A DNA stretch of 64,000 nt from Macquaria australasica (Eukaryota; Chordata; Actinopteri; Centrarchiformes; Percichthyidae). The stretch is from contig SEMN01000100.1 of NCBI GenBank assembly GCA_005408345.1, positions 124,001 to 188,000 of the forward strand, in the 5' to 3' direction. A model generated the notes under the pieces. The model saw nothing but the letters and a program-made list of their open reading frames with translations. It was not told the origin of the DNA and searched no databases. The first letter of the stretch is position 1, and each line of letters begins with the position of its first letter. Shown here one piece after another: positions 35,085 to 47,800 of the stretch. The position numbers and the translations under genes are program-made.

Positions 35085-35470
35085 TTACATGCCCACAGTG
35101 ACAATGTTGCGCTAAATGCTAATATCAACATGCTAACATGCTCACCATGACAATGCTGACATTTAGAAGCTACGTTTACCATGTTAGCATGCTAACATTT
35201 GCTAATTAGCACAAAACACAAACTACAGCTGAGGCTGGTGGGAAATTAGTTTTGCAGGCATTTGGTCAACAGTGGTTCAAAGTTCATGGCAATCCATCCT
35301 ATAGTTGTCTAGACATTTCACTAAAAAAAGGTGATCACCAATCAGCCAGAGATTCATCCTGTGGGCACCATGGACAACCATGAATTTCATGGAAACCAAC
35401 AGCTGTTGAGATACTTCAGTCTGGACCAAAGTGGTGGACTGACCAACAGACTGATGAAGCCATCCCTTAC
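35085..35470 (+). repeat. Dispersed repeat family D, copy 3 (inverted relative to copy 2)
   Basis: It contains CTAATATCAACATGCTAACA, GCTCACCATGACAATGCTGA, TACAGCTGAGGCTGGTGGGA and TTCATGGCAATCCATCC, the + sense of the same repeat found on the - strand at 31960-32225 and 33000-33545. Confidence 0.75.
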
Positions 35471-38400
35471 CAGCCACTCTGCCAGTGTAGCTAAAAAGCA
35501 TTTGTATTTAATGCACATTTGTATAAAATTGTAGTACACATATTGAACAGTATATACGTTCACATCAAATGCAGTAGTGAGCAACAGTAGCATCTTGTGA
35601 TTTTTTGTAGGCTGTCTTGTACTTTTTGGTATATTGAAAAAAGTGATTTAAATTAATAAAACTGCCTATGAGGTCCATATTTAGTCGTGTATATTATGTA
35701 AAAAAAACATTAAACTGAAGCCTTTAGAAATCTCTCAATATTTCCAGGGGACAGTAAAGGCACTGTTCCACTGTTACATATCACCGTGACACTCCTAAAT
35801 GATGAGGTCTTGACTTTCTCCTCAAAGGATTTCCATTAGTCCAATATTTGGCTAATGATGGGTGCAGGAAAAAACTGTTGTCAGTAAAGCAGTCTAAATA
35901 TAGAACCTCGTTATGAACATTATAACAAAGAGCACACTCACAGCCCAGTTTTGTTTTCCAGCATCACACACTGGAGCCGACACATAATCACATGCTGATG
36001 ATGGTTGGCTGCTTCTTTTGTACCTCCTCTGCCGATTATTGCCCTGCTTGGTGAACATATGAATCCAATGAGGAGAAGAGTTTGTCACCACTTTGTTCTG
36101 AGTAGAGCAGTTAGACAAGTGGAAAGTTAAGCTCAAGTAAACAAGGCTTGGGGGCCAGTGTTTTTGTCTGTTGAAATAGCTCTATCCTCAGAGGGTTTGA
36201 GCTAGGACACAACCAGTGAACCACAGAAGAAGAAGAAGGGATAAGACACTTCGGCAAACGTCTAGTTTGTTGAAGTGAGAGGCTCTGAGAGTTTGGATGA
36301 AACTGACCCCGGCCTTCTATGGGCTCTTAGTTTGTCCAATCAGTCTGATGTCCTGACAGCAATGATCAAAAGAATGCATAAACATTTACCTTCAGCAAAT
36401 CTAGATGTGAGGCAGGGTACAACAGCAGTGGTGCATAATCTGAATGTGACTTGAAAGCAATTATTCCTTTTGAGAAAAGAAATTTAAGAAGAATTGCAGA
36501 TGCCCTGGACATAGGATTTAGAAACTGTCAGACAGGTGACAGTGCTCATCGTCTTGGTATACAGCAAATACAAGAAAAACCTGCAGTGTGAGATGAATGT
36601 CCTGGTGCATAATGTTGTAGAAAGCACTTACAAATTTAATTCACAACATTGATAATGTGTGTCTTTCTTCTTCTTAAGCAAGGGTAACTGTAGAATAAGC
36701 TCATATTTTTTCAGCAAAACTAAATGAAACCAGAAGTCAAGGCCATAGTGCCATGACAATATTCCTGTGAATATAAAAATGTTGATAAAAGAAAAATAAT
36801 TTAAGGAAAGTAGCTTATAATGCAGACTATTCAACACATTTAAAACTTGATTGTTTCCATGTGTTCCATGTGCATGGCGTAGTTTTGTTTTCCTTTACGT
36901 TATATAACCCCACTGCCTCCCTCTCCGTGTGTCACATACTGCAGAGCACAATATGTGTTGGATCTTGGAAGAGGTCATAAATCGCCCCTCTAGCGCCCCT
37001 TGTCTCTGTCAAGCTCTTTTCAACAATGGAAGACAAAAACACGTTGAAAATGAAGAGCCAGAGTCTAACCCCAGAGTCATTTGACCTTTCCCAATTCTGA
37101 GAAAAATGGATTCCCTACCTGTAACTGCTAACCTCAATTTAATGCAGCGGCCATTAATTATAGGGCATTCAACAGAGCACACAGCACAGATGTGATGCAT
37201 CCATCACAGTTGCAGAAGTAGGACTCTAAATGATGAAATTTGGACAGGTTATATAAGAGACAGTGTGCTTGCAATGGGCACATGGAGGGCCATGTTATTA
37301 TTTGAAATCTGGCCATAAATTCAGACCACGTTTCCACTCCAGATATGGCTTAAACTGGGGTGGGGTGAATGAACCGGTTAGACCTCCACTACTATTCCAT
37401 ATTTATTCTGGATTCTGTGGATCTGTTGTCTGCAGAGTCTTGTTAGAAAAGCACGCTTACTATCAATAGTTAGCAAAGTTAGCAAAGCCCAATAACCGCC
37501 TAAGATGCTCAGACACCATCGTGATCAAACTTCTGTTACCTGACACACACCTGTATAGAGCCTACTATACCTGTTCATCGGAAGTTTTAATGTTAAAAAT
37601 TTAAAATTTAAAATTTAGAACATAGTTTTGAGGACTCCATTGATCATTTGAATTCACATTTGACGGAATAGTCTGATTTCTCTTAGATAGTGGCTGCCCC
37701 TCCACTTCATTTGTTTTGGTCAGTTCCTTACTGTTTACTGTTTTACAAGCTAAAACAAGCAACTTCTTCCCAACTTGTCCACCCGTGTCTTAATCTAATT
37801 AAGATGGGAGTATTGTAACCACAATCATTCACACGCCAGATGCATTTACCTGTAGTGCCTTACTAAGCTACCTATTCAGCTGGATTCTTACACTTACTGT
37901 CTATGTGCTAATGTACTAAACTGCATTATAGTTCACGTTCCACTTTCTCACCTGATCATCTGTATCTCCAGAGCATGTCCCTGTCGGTCCTCTGCTTCCA
38001 GCATGTCTCTCCCTCCCTGTCTCTCTGTGCTGCCTGCAGTGTGACCACATATCATTATTTTACCTAAAGATCAATGACTGATGAGCCTGATGATCATTTT
38101 AATCTGATACACTGAATATTCTGCTTGTATTACTAGTTTTATTTGCTTTAATGTAATCATGCTGTTTAGCTAGTTATATAGTAAGTGTATAAAGAACAGT
38201 ATACAATGTACAGTAGTAACAGTTACCTGAAACGTTAACTATTGTCTTATCTACTAACCTAACGTTACATATTTTGGTAGCTCGTAACTTACTGTCTGAA
38301 CTAATTATAAAATAAAAACTTGTATGTCCGGCTGCCGGTCCTGCTTTCTAAGCTTTTTAGGTAACGTTACTTCCTCCATTTGCTCACCTCCACTGACTGA

Positions 38401-39009
38401 GCAAATTAAAAAACCCATCAGATTAGCATCACAGAACAGAACGACTTTAGGAGATCTAATTCTGAGCTTCATTAGCGAAGACTGATAGCAACAACAACAT
38501 GCTATCAGTGTCAATCAAACAACCTTGAGTTGTGTACACCAGCATGGGAGCAACCAAGTGTACAACTGGGAAGGGGGGGTCACACACTTACGTTTTCCTT
38601 AACAAACAACATAAATTGAAAATAAATAGGAAACACGACCCCCCCAAAGAATGCGTGGTTACGCCCTAGACAACAACCACATTTGCCCCCAACCTCACCC
38701 TAACAGTCAGTCAGCACATCACAGTGCTTGGGATAAAAAAGCATTAAAGATAAAAGTTAGGAAAAGAAACAAAAAACATTGCATACATGACTGAATTAGT
38801 AAGGAAAAAAATACATTTTTTAAATAAAAAAATGAAAGATAAATATATACATAAATATACTGTATATAGACATGAAAAATAAATAAAACATAAACAAAAT
38901 AAAGTCTCCAGTCCTCTATATTGAATCATTCTGTCAAGTTAAAATATTTCCATTGTAGAACTTCTTCAAGCTATTTCAAATTCTGATGTTTTTCCAAATC
39001 TTTCATGTA

Positions 39010-39160
39010 GCATAAACGAGAACAATACAGTCTGCACACTGAACGCTGGGTGAGGTATGAGTGCACTGCTCTTCGTCAGACTGGGTTAGGATCAGTCTGA
39101 TGAAGAGCAGTTTTTGCATTGGGCGCTTTCTGTGTGCTGACTTTATTGTTTTGATTATTC
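39010..39160. mobile_element. Palindromic foldback element
   Basis: A 19-base arm at 39065-39083 pairs with 39093-39111 with one G-T mismatch and a 9-base loop. Outside it the arms keep pairing imperfectly out to AACAATA (about 39020) and TATTGTT (about 39145), with matching GCACAC and GCGC words, giving a hairpin of roughly 130 bases. The 'tgatgaagagcagt' arm resembles arms of known teleost foldback repeats. Confidence 0.6.
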
Positions 39161-40699
39161 CTCATGTTTACTTCAGCACCTGTTTTATATATTTGTGGGA
39201 TGTGTTGTGTATTCCATGTTGTAGAACTATGCACAAGTAGCTGCAACATTTGTTGATGGAATCAGTCAGTTATGACAGATGTGTAAAGGGCTATCACTTT
39301 ACACAAATCCTCCGCAGCTGCAACATTGTAAATAAGGTTCATTGCCAGTCCTATGTCATTAATATGGGTTCTCATGGAGCTGAATGAAATCAGCATCTCA
39401 ATGAGTGCCCTGAGGCCACTTTTCCCATGTTGCTGATGTCAGTTGGCTATCTGCACTAACGTTGGCACTGACTTCTCATGCCAAGACAAATGTCAGCCTG
39501 GGCCTCCTTGCCCAAATCCCAGCTTGTGGTCGTGAGTTTATTATACCAGACTTTGAAAGTCCCTTGTAAGTTGCCTTTTGCGCAGCAGTACTGTAGGGTC
39601 TCTGGGAAAGGTTGGGTTCCCAGACAGAAAAGGCAATGTTGAGTGTGAGACAGGTTTTCTAGACTTGTTGGTGGCCTTTTCCCTGAAGGTTTGAACAGCT
39701 GACTGCTGGGTGCTGCAAAGGAACTACTCTCATTTGTATTAACAATTTATTTAGTTCCCACATTTTATCTCCTTTTACACAAACTGTGAAAGACTCCAGA
39801 GCTTATGAGTATGTGGGCCATTGTCGAATAATCAGTTTTCCTATTTAAAGCTGATAGTGACTTGCATTTAGGTTTACACATACGGTTCAGACAGCTGTGA
39901 TGACTGTATGTCCTGTTTGCTTTTTTGTGTAATTATGCATGATTTTGTATGAACAGCTTTCACTCTAAAGGAATGTTTCTCTAGCTGTATCTGGACTTCA
40001 TTTGTCATGCACTGTTTCTTGTTAAGAGAGCCATCCAATATGTTATCATGGTATAAAACATAAACCAGAAGTGTTTCTTTTTTCCATTTTGTAATTGATA
40101 GTCATTAATTATGATAGTGGGTGGATGCCTGTATTTACAAGTGCAGTTATATTTGAAATCTGGTTCAGACGACCGGTCTGATCTTGTTTCTGTCTCTCCA
40201 AGAACCATAAATTATGTTTTGGGACTGGTGGTTGGACTTTGACGTCTGAGCTAACCGACTCACTCACTCGTGGTGGCATTGTCTCTTTGCAGTGAGTAGT
40301 AAAGCAGTAACAGGAGATCAGACCGCTGACACGAGCGTGACGCCATCCTAACAGGCCTGCTGACGCACATCAACTTCAAGGGGACCAATGGATGCTGCTT
40401 CAGCTAAGATGCTTTCCTGGAAGTCATTAGTTGTGTCTGACTGACAAACTGGCTTCAAAACACTGCTGTCACAGTGGAGGGGTCCATCCAGAGTATTGTG
40501 TTCCTCAGCAAATGTCCCTCCATGTCTGTCTTTGTGACTGATTGATTGATTCGGTCATAGAGAAGTCAGTTCTAACAACCAGTGGTCACAGTTTCTGATA
40601 CGGGAATAATTTTCAGGGTACAGGTCATTCTACACCCTCACATGGTCTATGCAGTCCTCTGAGAATTGAGTTTTTTGCAGTCTTATTGTAGATCCAAGG

Positions 40700-42040
40700 A
40701 TGCTTTGCCCCGGTCAGTCAGTGTTTTCATTCCTCCGAAGTCTCCTTCACAGCCAGCGCTTCCCAGTTTCTGATGTTGTAGTTCCACTCAGCAGGGTTGA
40801 GATGGAAAGAGATGAAGGCACAGGGGTGAAGCTCCTGGTTGTGGAGGTTGTCGAGAAAGTACAGCTTCAGGGCATGCGCCTCTGTGCGGAAAGGCAGCAA
40901 TGGGTCTGGAAGAGCCTGAGTTGAGGAACTGAGATGAGCTGTGACAGAGATGAAATAGCAAAAGAATTGTGGGTGTTTGGACGCCGCTGCCTGACATACA
41001 GTATATAGGGCCTCCATATCTGCTAAACATGCTCACCCCAGGACTAGGAAAAGACTAACAATCTAGATAAACAAAGCTGAAATTGGTGAGTATGTCCCAC
41101 AAGATTTTGACCATAGCCTATAGGAGACAGTAGTTTTGGCAAATAAAGGGAGAGACACAGAAGATTTGCTAATATATTTTATTTACAATGCATGAATTAA
41201 ACTGCAAAAATACATATCAGTAGTGTAGGTTGGTGGATGTGTAAGAAATATGGTGTGTGGATGTTGCTGAGAAGAAACCAAGCACAGCACATGGAAAGGA
41301 CTGAGGTGGCAGCTGTTATTGAGTCCACATGCTCCCAGTCTCACTGAATAGATAGTCCTGCCTATCAATTACTCAATAAACAGCAACAGCAAACCAAAAG
41401 GCAAATCCAAGCAGTCCAGAGGGCCATCACAATATCGATGAGCATGACCATGCCTACTGTGAGTGTTAAAGGGCGTCATCTTTTACTGGCCCCCTCTCTA
41501 ATGCCATCAAGGCTGTAGGTGTTAAATAAGTTGGATAACATGGTGTCCCCCCAGTAGGCAATCTCTTCTGTGCCTGCTCTCAACAAACACGACACCAGCT
41601 CCAGCTGAAAAAGCCAGGGAATGAAAGATTCCTCTTTCAAAAGCCTCTTCAATATATTTCTCTACTGGCACTGGTCTCACTGCCACAGAGAGTACAAAAT
41701 CTCCCACAGAGAGGAAATTAACCAGGTCTATGGCACTAGCACAGGGCCAATGCTGAGGTCGAGTGGTGGGCCGGCACTTTAAGAAGACAAAGCTGAAGTC
41801 TCACAAGAGGATCAGGAACACAGGAGACTCAATAGGACGAGCCTTGGGAGGTCCAGAGGCAGAAATCAAATACTGTGGGTGACAGAACGGACCTTCCCCA
41901 CTACAGGATGGAGTGACATGAGCAATCGCTACGGGGGAGATGCTCAGGGAAAAAAAACACGTAGGTAGAAATGAAACTTGTCCCACCGGGGAGGTCATGA
42001 ACCTGTTCTGTTCCCAGAGGGCGCCAATCCGTTGTTTTCA
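40700..42040 (-). mobile_element. Decayed Ty3/Gypsy retrotransposon pol fragment
   Basis: Three blocks in the right order on the - strand match Gypsy pol. The first is a protease-RT linker near 41880-41900 (GEGPFCHPQYLISASGPP, like 'W..FCHSHCL.SA'). The second is the RT start at 41522-41665 (VEKYIEEAFERGIFHSLAFS then AGAGVVFVESR, like 'MEKYIEEALAxGIIRPSxSPAGAGFFFV'). The third is RNase H at about 40730-40837 (QELHPCAFISFHLNPAEWNY then NIRNWEALAVKETSEE, like 'LHPCAFFSRRLSPAExNYDVGNRELLAVKLALEEW'). The core of RT between the last two is mostly missing, and stops and frameshifts are frequent. No LTRs were found. It is a non-functional relic. Confidence 0.7.
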
Positions 42041-44044
42041 TCTCAAACCCCCTTAGTGGTAAGAAACCTTAAAACTATGACATACAGATTTAAAAAGACA
42101 GGCAGTTAGTTTGATGCACACATGATGAACATCATGTCACCCCACTATGTCTCTGTTTTTCAACGTCTGTCATTCCTACATTTGTCTGTCCATTGTTCCA
42201 CAGCTGTAAGTCCTTTCAGGAAAAAGAACATTTTACTTAGCACTGGCAGCTCTGATAGTTTTGTGGATTTTACTGTCCTGGATGTGCTCTATCACAGCAC
42301 CATCTATCATCATCCCCCCCTTTAGAAATAATGGGTCTTCGAAGCGATTATGTAACACGGAACTGAAGGCAGTAAACAATTCAGTGTGACTTTGCTCCAA
42401 TCAGAGAACATGTTGCTTTATTTCCCACAAAATTTATTTTTATTTTTCTGCCAAGAATAAATTAAGTCTTACTGCATGTTTGTGTGCTGTTCTACTCTGT
42501 CCTCTGTAAACGACCACTACTGCTCTTACTACTGTTTCTACTAGCACTACTACTATTACAGATACTTCTGCTACCATTGGTGCTAGTGCCTCCTCAGAGA
42601 CAACCAGTTAAAACAATTAAAAAGTTCAGGCACGATCAGACACACAGTAAAAAGGCTGACAGGAATTCAAAACAAAATTAAAAAGTTAGAATATATCCAA
42701 CTCAAATACAGTAGCCATAAAACAAAAATGGTTTCACCGCATAAAAACATGACTATAAACTCTGTTTGAAGATGAGACCCAGAAGATGACTCATTCTGAC
42801 AGCCTAAGCTCCTGAGGCCCACGTGGAAAAACATCTGATTGACAATTAAGATTTGTCTCCATGGAACGTTTTGTTCCACACTGGAAACAAAATGTCAAGT
42901 CAAGTTCTGAGTGAGACAGCTCATGTACAGAGCGTCCTCATTCACACAATCTTTACCAAACTGTTAAATCTTACAGAATTCCCTCTTTCACTCACTTGTC
43001 TAATCAGTCTAATATTAGCATGAAAACATGTCACTTGAATGTGGAATATGACCATTGTTTTGGTATTATTTATATGATTAGAAAACTCACTCTCTTGCAA
43101 AAGGTCAGACACATGTTTCCAGATTTTGGCCAGATGTAGCTCCAAGTTCAAAAAAGTGCCAGATAGGATTAAAGTGAAGTGTGCTGTAGCTAGTAAATTC
43201 TTGCTTTTCCTCTATTTTCCTTGTGTGTGTTGTCCAAGACTTCTGGGTAACCATCTAACGTTGGCAATGCTAAAGTGTTGAAAGGAGGCGGGTAGTCAAA
43301 TCAGCTTGTACACTGTGTATGTTTGTTTAAAGATGGAGTTATCAGAGGTGAGCCAGATCCAAAGGTACCGTAGGTCATGTTATTCGCTGAGGCAGAGAAA
43401 AGTTTACAGAAACTTTGGCATGGCCGAATGTGAAATTGAAAATCATTTAGTTTAGTTTAATTGCTTAGAGGCATTTTGGGAAGTGTTGGGAACTATTGGG
43501 AAGCCATTTATATTTTGTTTATCTCTTCATAGACTTTATAATCCTCTGTTTCAGTGTGATGAACAGACCAACAACTCCACATCTGTTCTCTAGCTGTATT
43601 CCCGATGAGCCCAGACCACAACGTTTTAATACTCGCTCTGTCATATCTGACATTCAAGAAATCCACCGCCAGTGACCAGATTGGCAGCCATCTTAAACCA
43701 TGATATAAATTTACATGACATGTTGATTTGGAGAAATAAATGCACCTACTGGAAGACTTTACACACCGAAGGGCACATCTCGTGAAGAAAAGATGATCTG
43801 TGCTCGCATTAACTGCTCCATTTATTGTGCAAAAACATTGCTTTTCATGATATGCTTCTCTGCGGTGGAAAAACCCAAACTGCGAGGGGTTGTGTTGAGG
43901 TTTGGTCCCACTGGAGTGTCTCTGTGTCTCTGTGTAAGCAGGTGCTCTCTCAAGGCTCCTCTGCGTCATGGTGGCCAACAACCCTAAAAGTCTGCTGCCG
44001 CCAATCCAACCTTCACTTATTAAACTGCATCACACAGCTCCAGT

Positions 44045-44047
<3 letters not shown>

Positions 44048-44085
<38 letters not shown>

Positions 44086-44098
44086 TTTTGTGTGTGTG
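44048..44098 (+). repeat. (TC)n-(TG)n microsatellite
   Basis: About 14 TC units run directly into TG units. It creates a spurious Ser-Leu-rich open frame. Confidence 0.9.
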
Positions 44099-44765
44099 GA
44101 TTGCCCTGCTTTGGATGTACAACTCATTCACGAGCGGCGCAACAAGTCTGGCTGAGATTCTCCATTGTGGAGTTCTTGGAGGGGAAACAAGAAGCTCAAC
44201 GCACGTCTCTGCCTCGTCCTAGCAAACACAGCTGCTCCTCCGTCCCCACGTCACCCCTCTCTGTCTGAACTTTTCTGCCCAGAATTCCCTTGGCCAAACA
44301 AACCATGCAGGTCAATAAAGCAACAGTGGCCAGTTTATGCTGAACTGTGCAAAATAATTATTAGTTTAGAGCTCAAAGGCTACTCTGGTGAGCGCTCCCT
44401 TCTGTGAGCTCTGTGCCAGACATGCTTTTGTCAGGGATATCAGAATCATATAATAAAATTCACTACCTGTAAACACGCATATAGGAGGATGGAATTGTAG
44501 TGACTCATGAATTAGCCTTGAATCACAACATAGTTAAATTAATGTAATCTGTTTTCACCTTTTGTGTATGCAGTTTACTATGCAATGAGGTCAGAGTGAA
44601 TAATTTGCTCCCGCCATGTAATTGTTGACACGTGTGGTTGTTCATGACTGAATGTGTTTATTGATGCTAGTTTTTCATGACATAACATTTAAGTTGCTCC
44701 CATAAACACAGCTTCAAAACGCTGTCGAGCTTTATTTCATTACTATCAGTAGGACTTTCTTGAAC

Positions 44766-44821
44766 CACACACACACGCACACACACATTCACACGCACGC
44801 GCATGCACACACACACGCGCG

Positions 44822-44884
<63 letters not shown>
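44766..44884 (+). repeat. Long (AC)n microsatellite
   Basis: It starts as interrupted AC/GC repeats and becomes a pure AC run from about 44824 to 44884 (30 units). The alternating purine-pyrimidine run, including CGCGCG-like interruptions, could adopt left-handed DNA. The antisense Val-Cys open frame over it is an artefact. Confidence 0.9.
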
Positions 44885-44889
<5 letters not shown>

Positions 44890-47800
44890 CAAGCTTAATT
44901 TCTGGTTGTATCTACACACAATAACAAAGGTAGCTGAAAATTACATATATAGGTACAAATAGTTATCCACTATCCACAATGGAGACATTTTACACTAATA
45001 CAGCAGCCATTGTTTTATTTCAGACTTAACCTACATGAAAAATAACACCATCTGTTTCAAAGAGAAATCTGCTTTTGCATCTTCTCCTCATTTTCTAGTG
45101 TGTCATGAGCCACAGCTGCACAAAGGCACTATGAAAATTCAGAAAACTGTATTGGACTCTAATTGGAAAGTGAGATTATCAAGAGTATGTCATCGTCTTT
45201 CTTTCCAGCTTCATCTGATGGTCTTTATGGTCCTCCCAAGAAGAACGAAGAAGAAATTTAGCGAACTAGATATTTGAACCCAAACCACAATGCTTCCCTC
45301 ACCTTAACAAAGTACTTATTGTAACCCATAATTTTTCCCCAAACCTAACCGAGTCATTTTTGTGCCTAGACCTAAATCCACCTTAAATCAAACCTTAACC
45401 ATAGTGTTGGTGATCCAAAATGACCTCTGTTAACCTGTTGGGTCATCACAGCAACATAAATCAGAGCTCACGTAAAACGTAATGTTACGCAACAGTACTA
45501 CTCCTACTAGTAATAATAGTGCAAACTTGTTGGGTCTTCTCTCTTCAAAAGTATTATGGCGTCACTGGAAAATAAAGACTCTCTTTTCTTAATTTTCTTT
45601 GTTGTATAATGTGGTCTGTGCAAACGTTCTACATTTATAAGAACCTCATGAAACTTTATACACCTAAAGCAGAGACTTGGACGTCCCATAAAAGGGTGCT
45701 TAGGTACTGTATGTTCAAGATAAGGGGGCTTTGAGGCTATCTTATAAATTGCATTTGGACCACAGAGCTTGTGTAGCTTTAGTAAGGATCACTTTATAGT
45801 TGCACTTTATAGTTCACTGATCTAAGGATGGAGTACTGTTTGAAGCCTGCATAAGTACTGGCCCAGTTTTTGTCTGTCTCCATCGCTTAAGTGATACAAA
45901 ATTTATTGGACAGTACAGTCCACTTACGTTTCTAAGAGTACTCGAAGCAGACATTCCTTTTGTTCTTGTCCTGGTTAAGTCTACAAGTCTGCAAACAATA
46001 CGGATTGATTGACTCCAGGGTTGAAGGCACCTTTCTTTTGTTTGGCTTTACTTTCAAGATTGAAGGGTAAAACGTAACCACATTTTCTCTTCAAGAGGAT
46101 GATTTGTTGGGTTTGACAGCAGATCTTATCTTGCCCAATTTTCCTGCCACAGCAAATACTTGTACTTCAAAAAGCAACTTCTTTTTAAAAGAGTTTTTTT
46201 CTTTCTGTCTGGAATAATTCAACTAATTTGCCCACGGTTTAATGTTCAAGTTCAAACTTGAAGTGCAACCTCTCCTCACAGGGTCCCTGATTGAAATTCA
46301 GACCACGGTGAAAGCAGCTCTCTGCAAGGCTATATTTAGGTGGAGCGGTTTCCAGTCATAAATCCATAACACAAAGAAGACTGCTGTCTGTCTCTGCTAC
46401 CTGAGGGGGCAGTGAAAACATCTAGATGGTGGACTTCACTGGCCTGACTGGACAGAAAGACGCATACTGTCTTTCCTTACAAGCTAACAGAAGTGTTGAT
46501 TATAGGATGAATATTTTTGACCATTAGCAATGCTAACTTCCTCACCTATCATAATGCCATGTGACACGATAATGTTGATTATGACAGCTTAAAGGTTCTT
46601 GGATTTTCTTGCTGTCTTGATATGAGTTATACAGTCAGAAAGAGGAAGACTTAGTATAGAAAAAATCCCTGACTGAACTGAAATGAACCTTTGTGTTGGT
46701 GCTTCAGCAGCATCAGGTCTCATCCCACTGTTGGGGGTGTTGTAAGCCATGTTTCTTGCCTTTTCTGGGCAGCAGACAGGAGCAGTGACAGTAGTGGATT
46801 CATATCATTCACTCCTGACTGACAAAGCTTTCAGTCTTCTAGCAGAAAATGTTGATCCACTCTCTCTGTTTTCTCTCTCACAGGTTCAGTCTTTACTTCC
46901 TCTAGTAAGTAGATAAGTCTGCTTATCATAAACGCTGAACTTGGTTGATCTAAACTATATCATTTTATTAAATCAGGATACATGAGATTAAATTTTATTA
47001 AAACCAATCAGGTGATAGAAACTAGGTCTTTCTGTGAAGTCCCTTCGTAAGTTCAGTCCTCTTACAAATAAAACAAAATCAAATGCAAATAATGATCCAC
47101 TTGAACAAATATTGAAGTTCCCTTTTGAAATAATAGACCTTTTTCTACAAGTCATGAGATTTTCAGTAAGTCATATTATTCTCAAAGAGGGAAAACTGCC
47201 ATGAGATGGAAAGTAAGCCTCATTGTGTAAAGTTTTGAACCTTTGAAAATAGCAAGAAGGTGTACTCAACTGCTGTCTGTGAAATATTTTCCGTTGTTAT
47301 TGTGGGCTGTGGGAGTGTGTCTGCACAATACTGCTTTGAAAATGTGACTGACCACATTATTCTTTTATTCTATTCACAGTATGTTTAGAAATATGGTTTT
47401 CAAGTAATCTATACTGTTTACCATTCACTTGTTTCATGTGGTGCACATCGTCAAGGTTCAGAAGTTCTTTTGGCTTTAATAGAAGATTTCAAAAGTTGGA
47501 CAGATGCAAATTTGATTTTAACAACCTCTGATTTGATGATGTCAGCGTTTCCCCACTCTTTCCCCACTGCCTTTCCACACTAGCATAATCAAATAATACT
47601 GTGGCATACCTAAGCCCTTCATGCCCTTCAGTAGGGAGAATCAAGCAGGTCTCTGGCCAGCGTTTGGAGATTGCGTAATATTTATACTCGAGCAGATATC
47701 CAAGAAGATGTTTGGCAGTCTCCTTGTTCAAATACTCAAAACAGACAGCTGGTCTGTGATGCAGAAAGAGGAACTAATATGAAGAGTTTGCATATTATTG

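Noticed and set aside
39065..39115. Hairpin plus T run as an intrinsic (bacterial-type) terminator
   Set aside because: The DNA is eukaryotic and the hairpin is part of a larger palindromic repeat; Pol II does not terminate this way.
43508..43981. 157-codon - strand frame in the crispld2-hnf4b gap
   Set aside because: No recognisable domain or motif, no splice context, and a composition like random AT-rich DNA.
44667..44882. Val-Cys-rich - strand frame
   Set aside because: Translation of the AC microsatellite.
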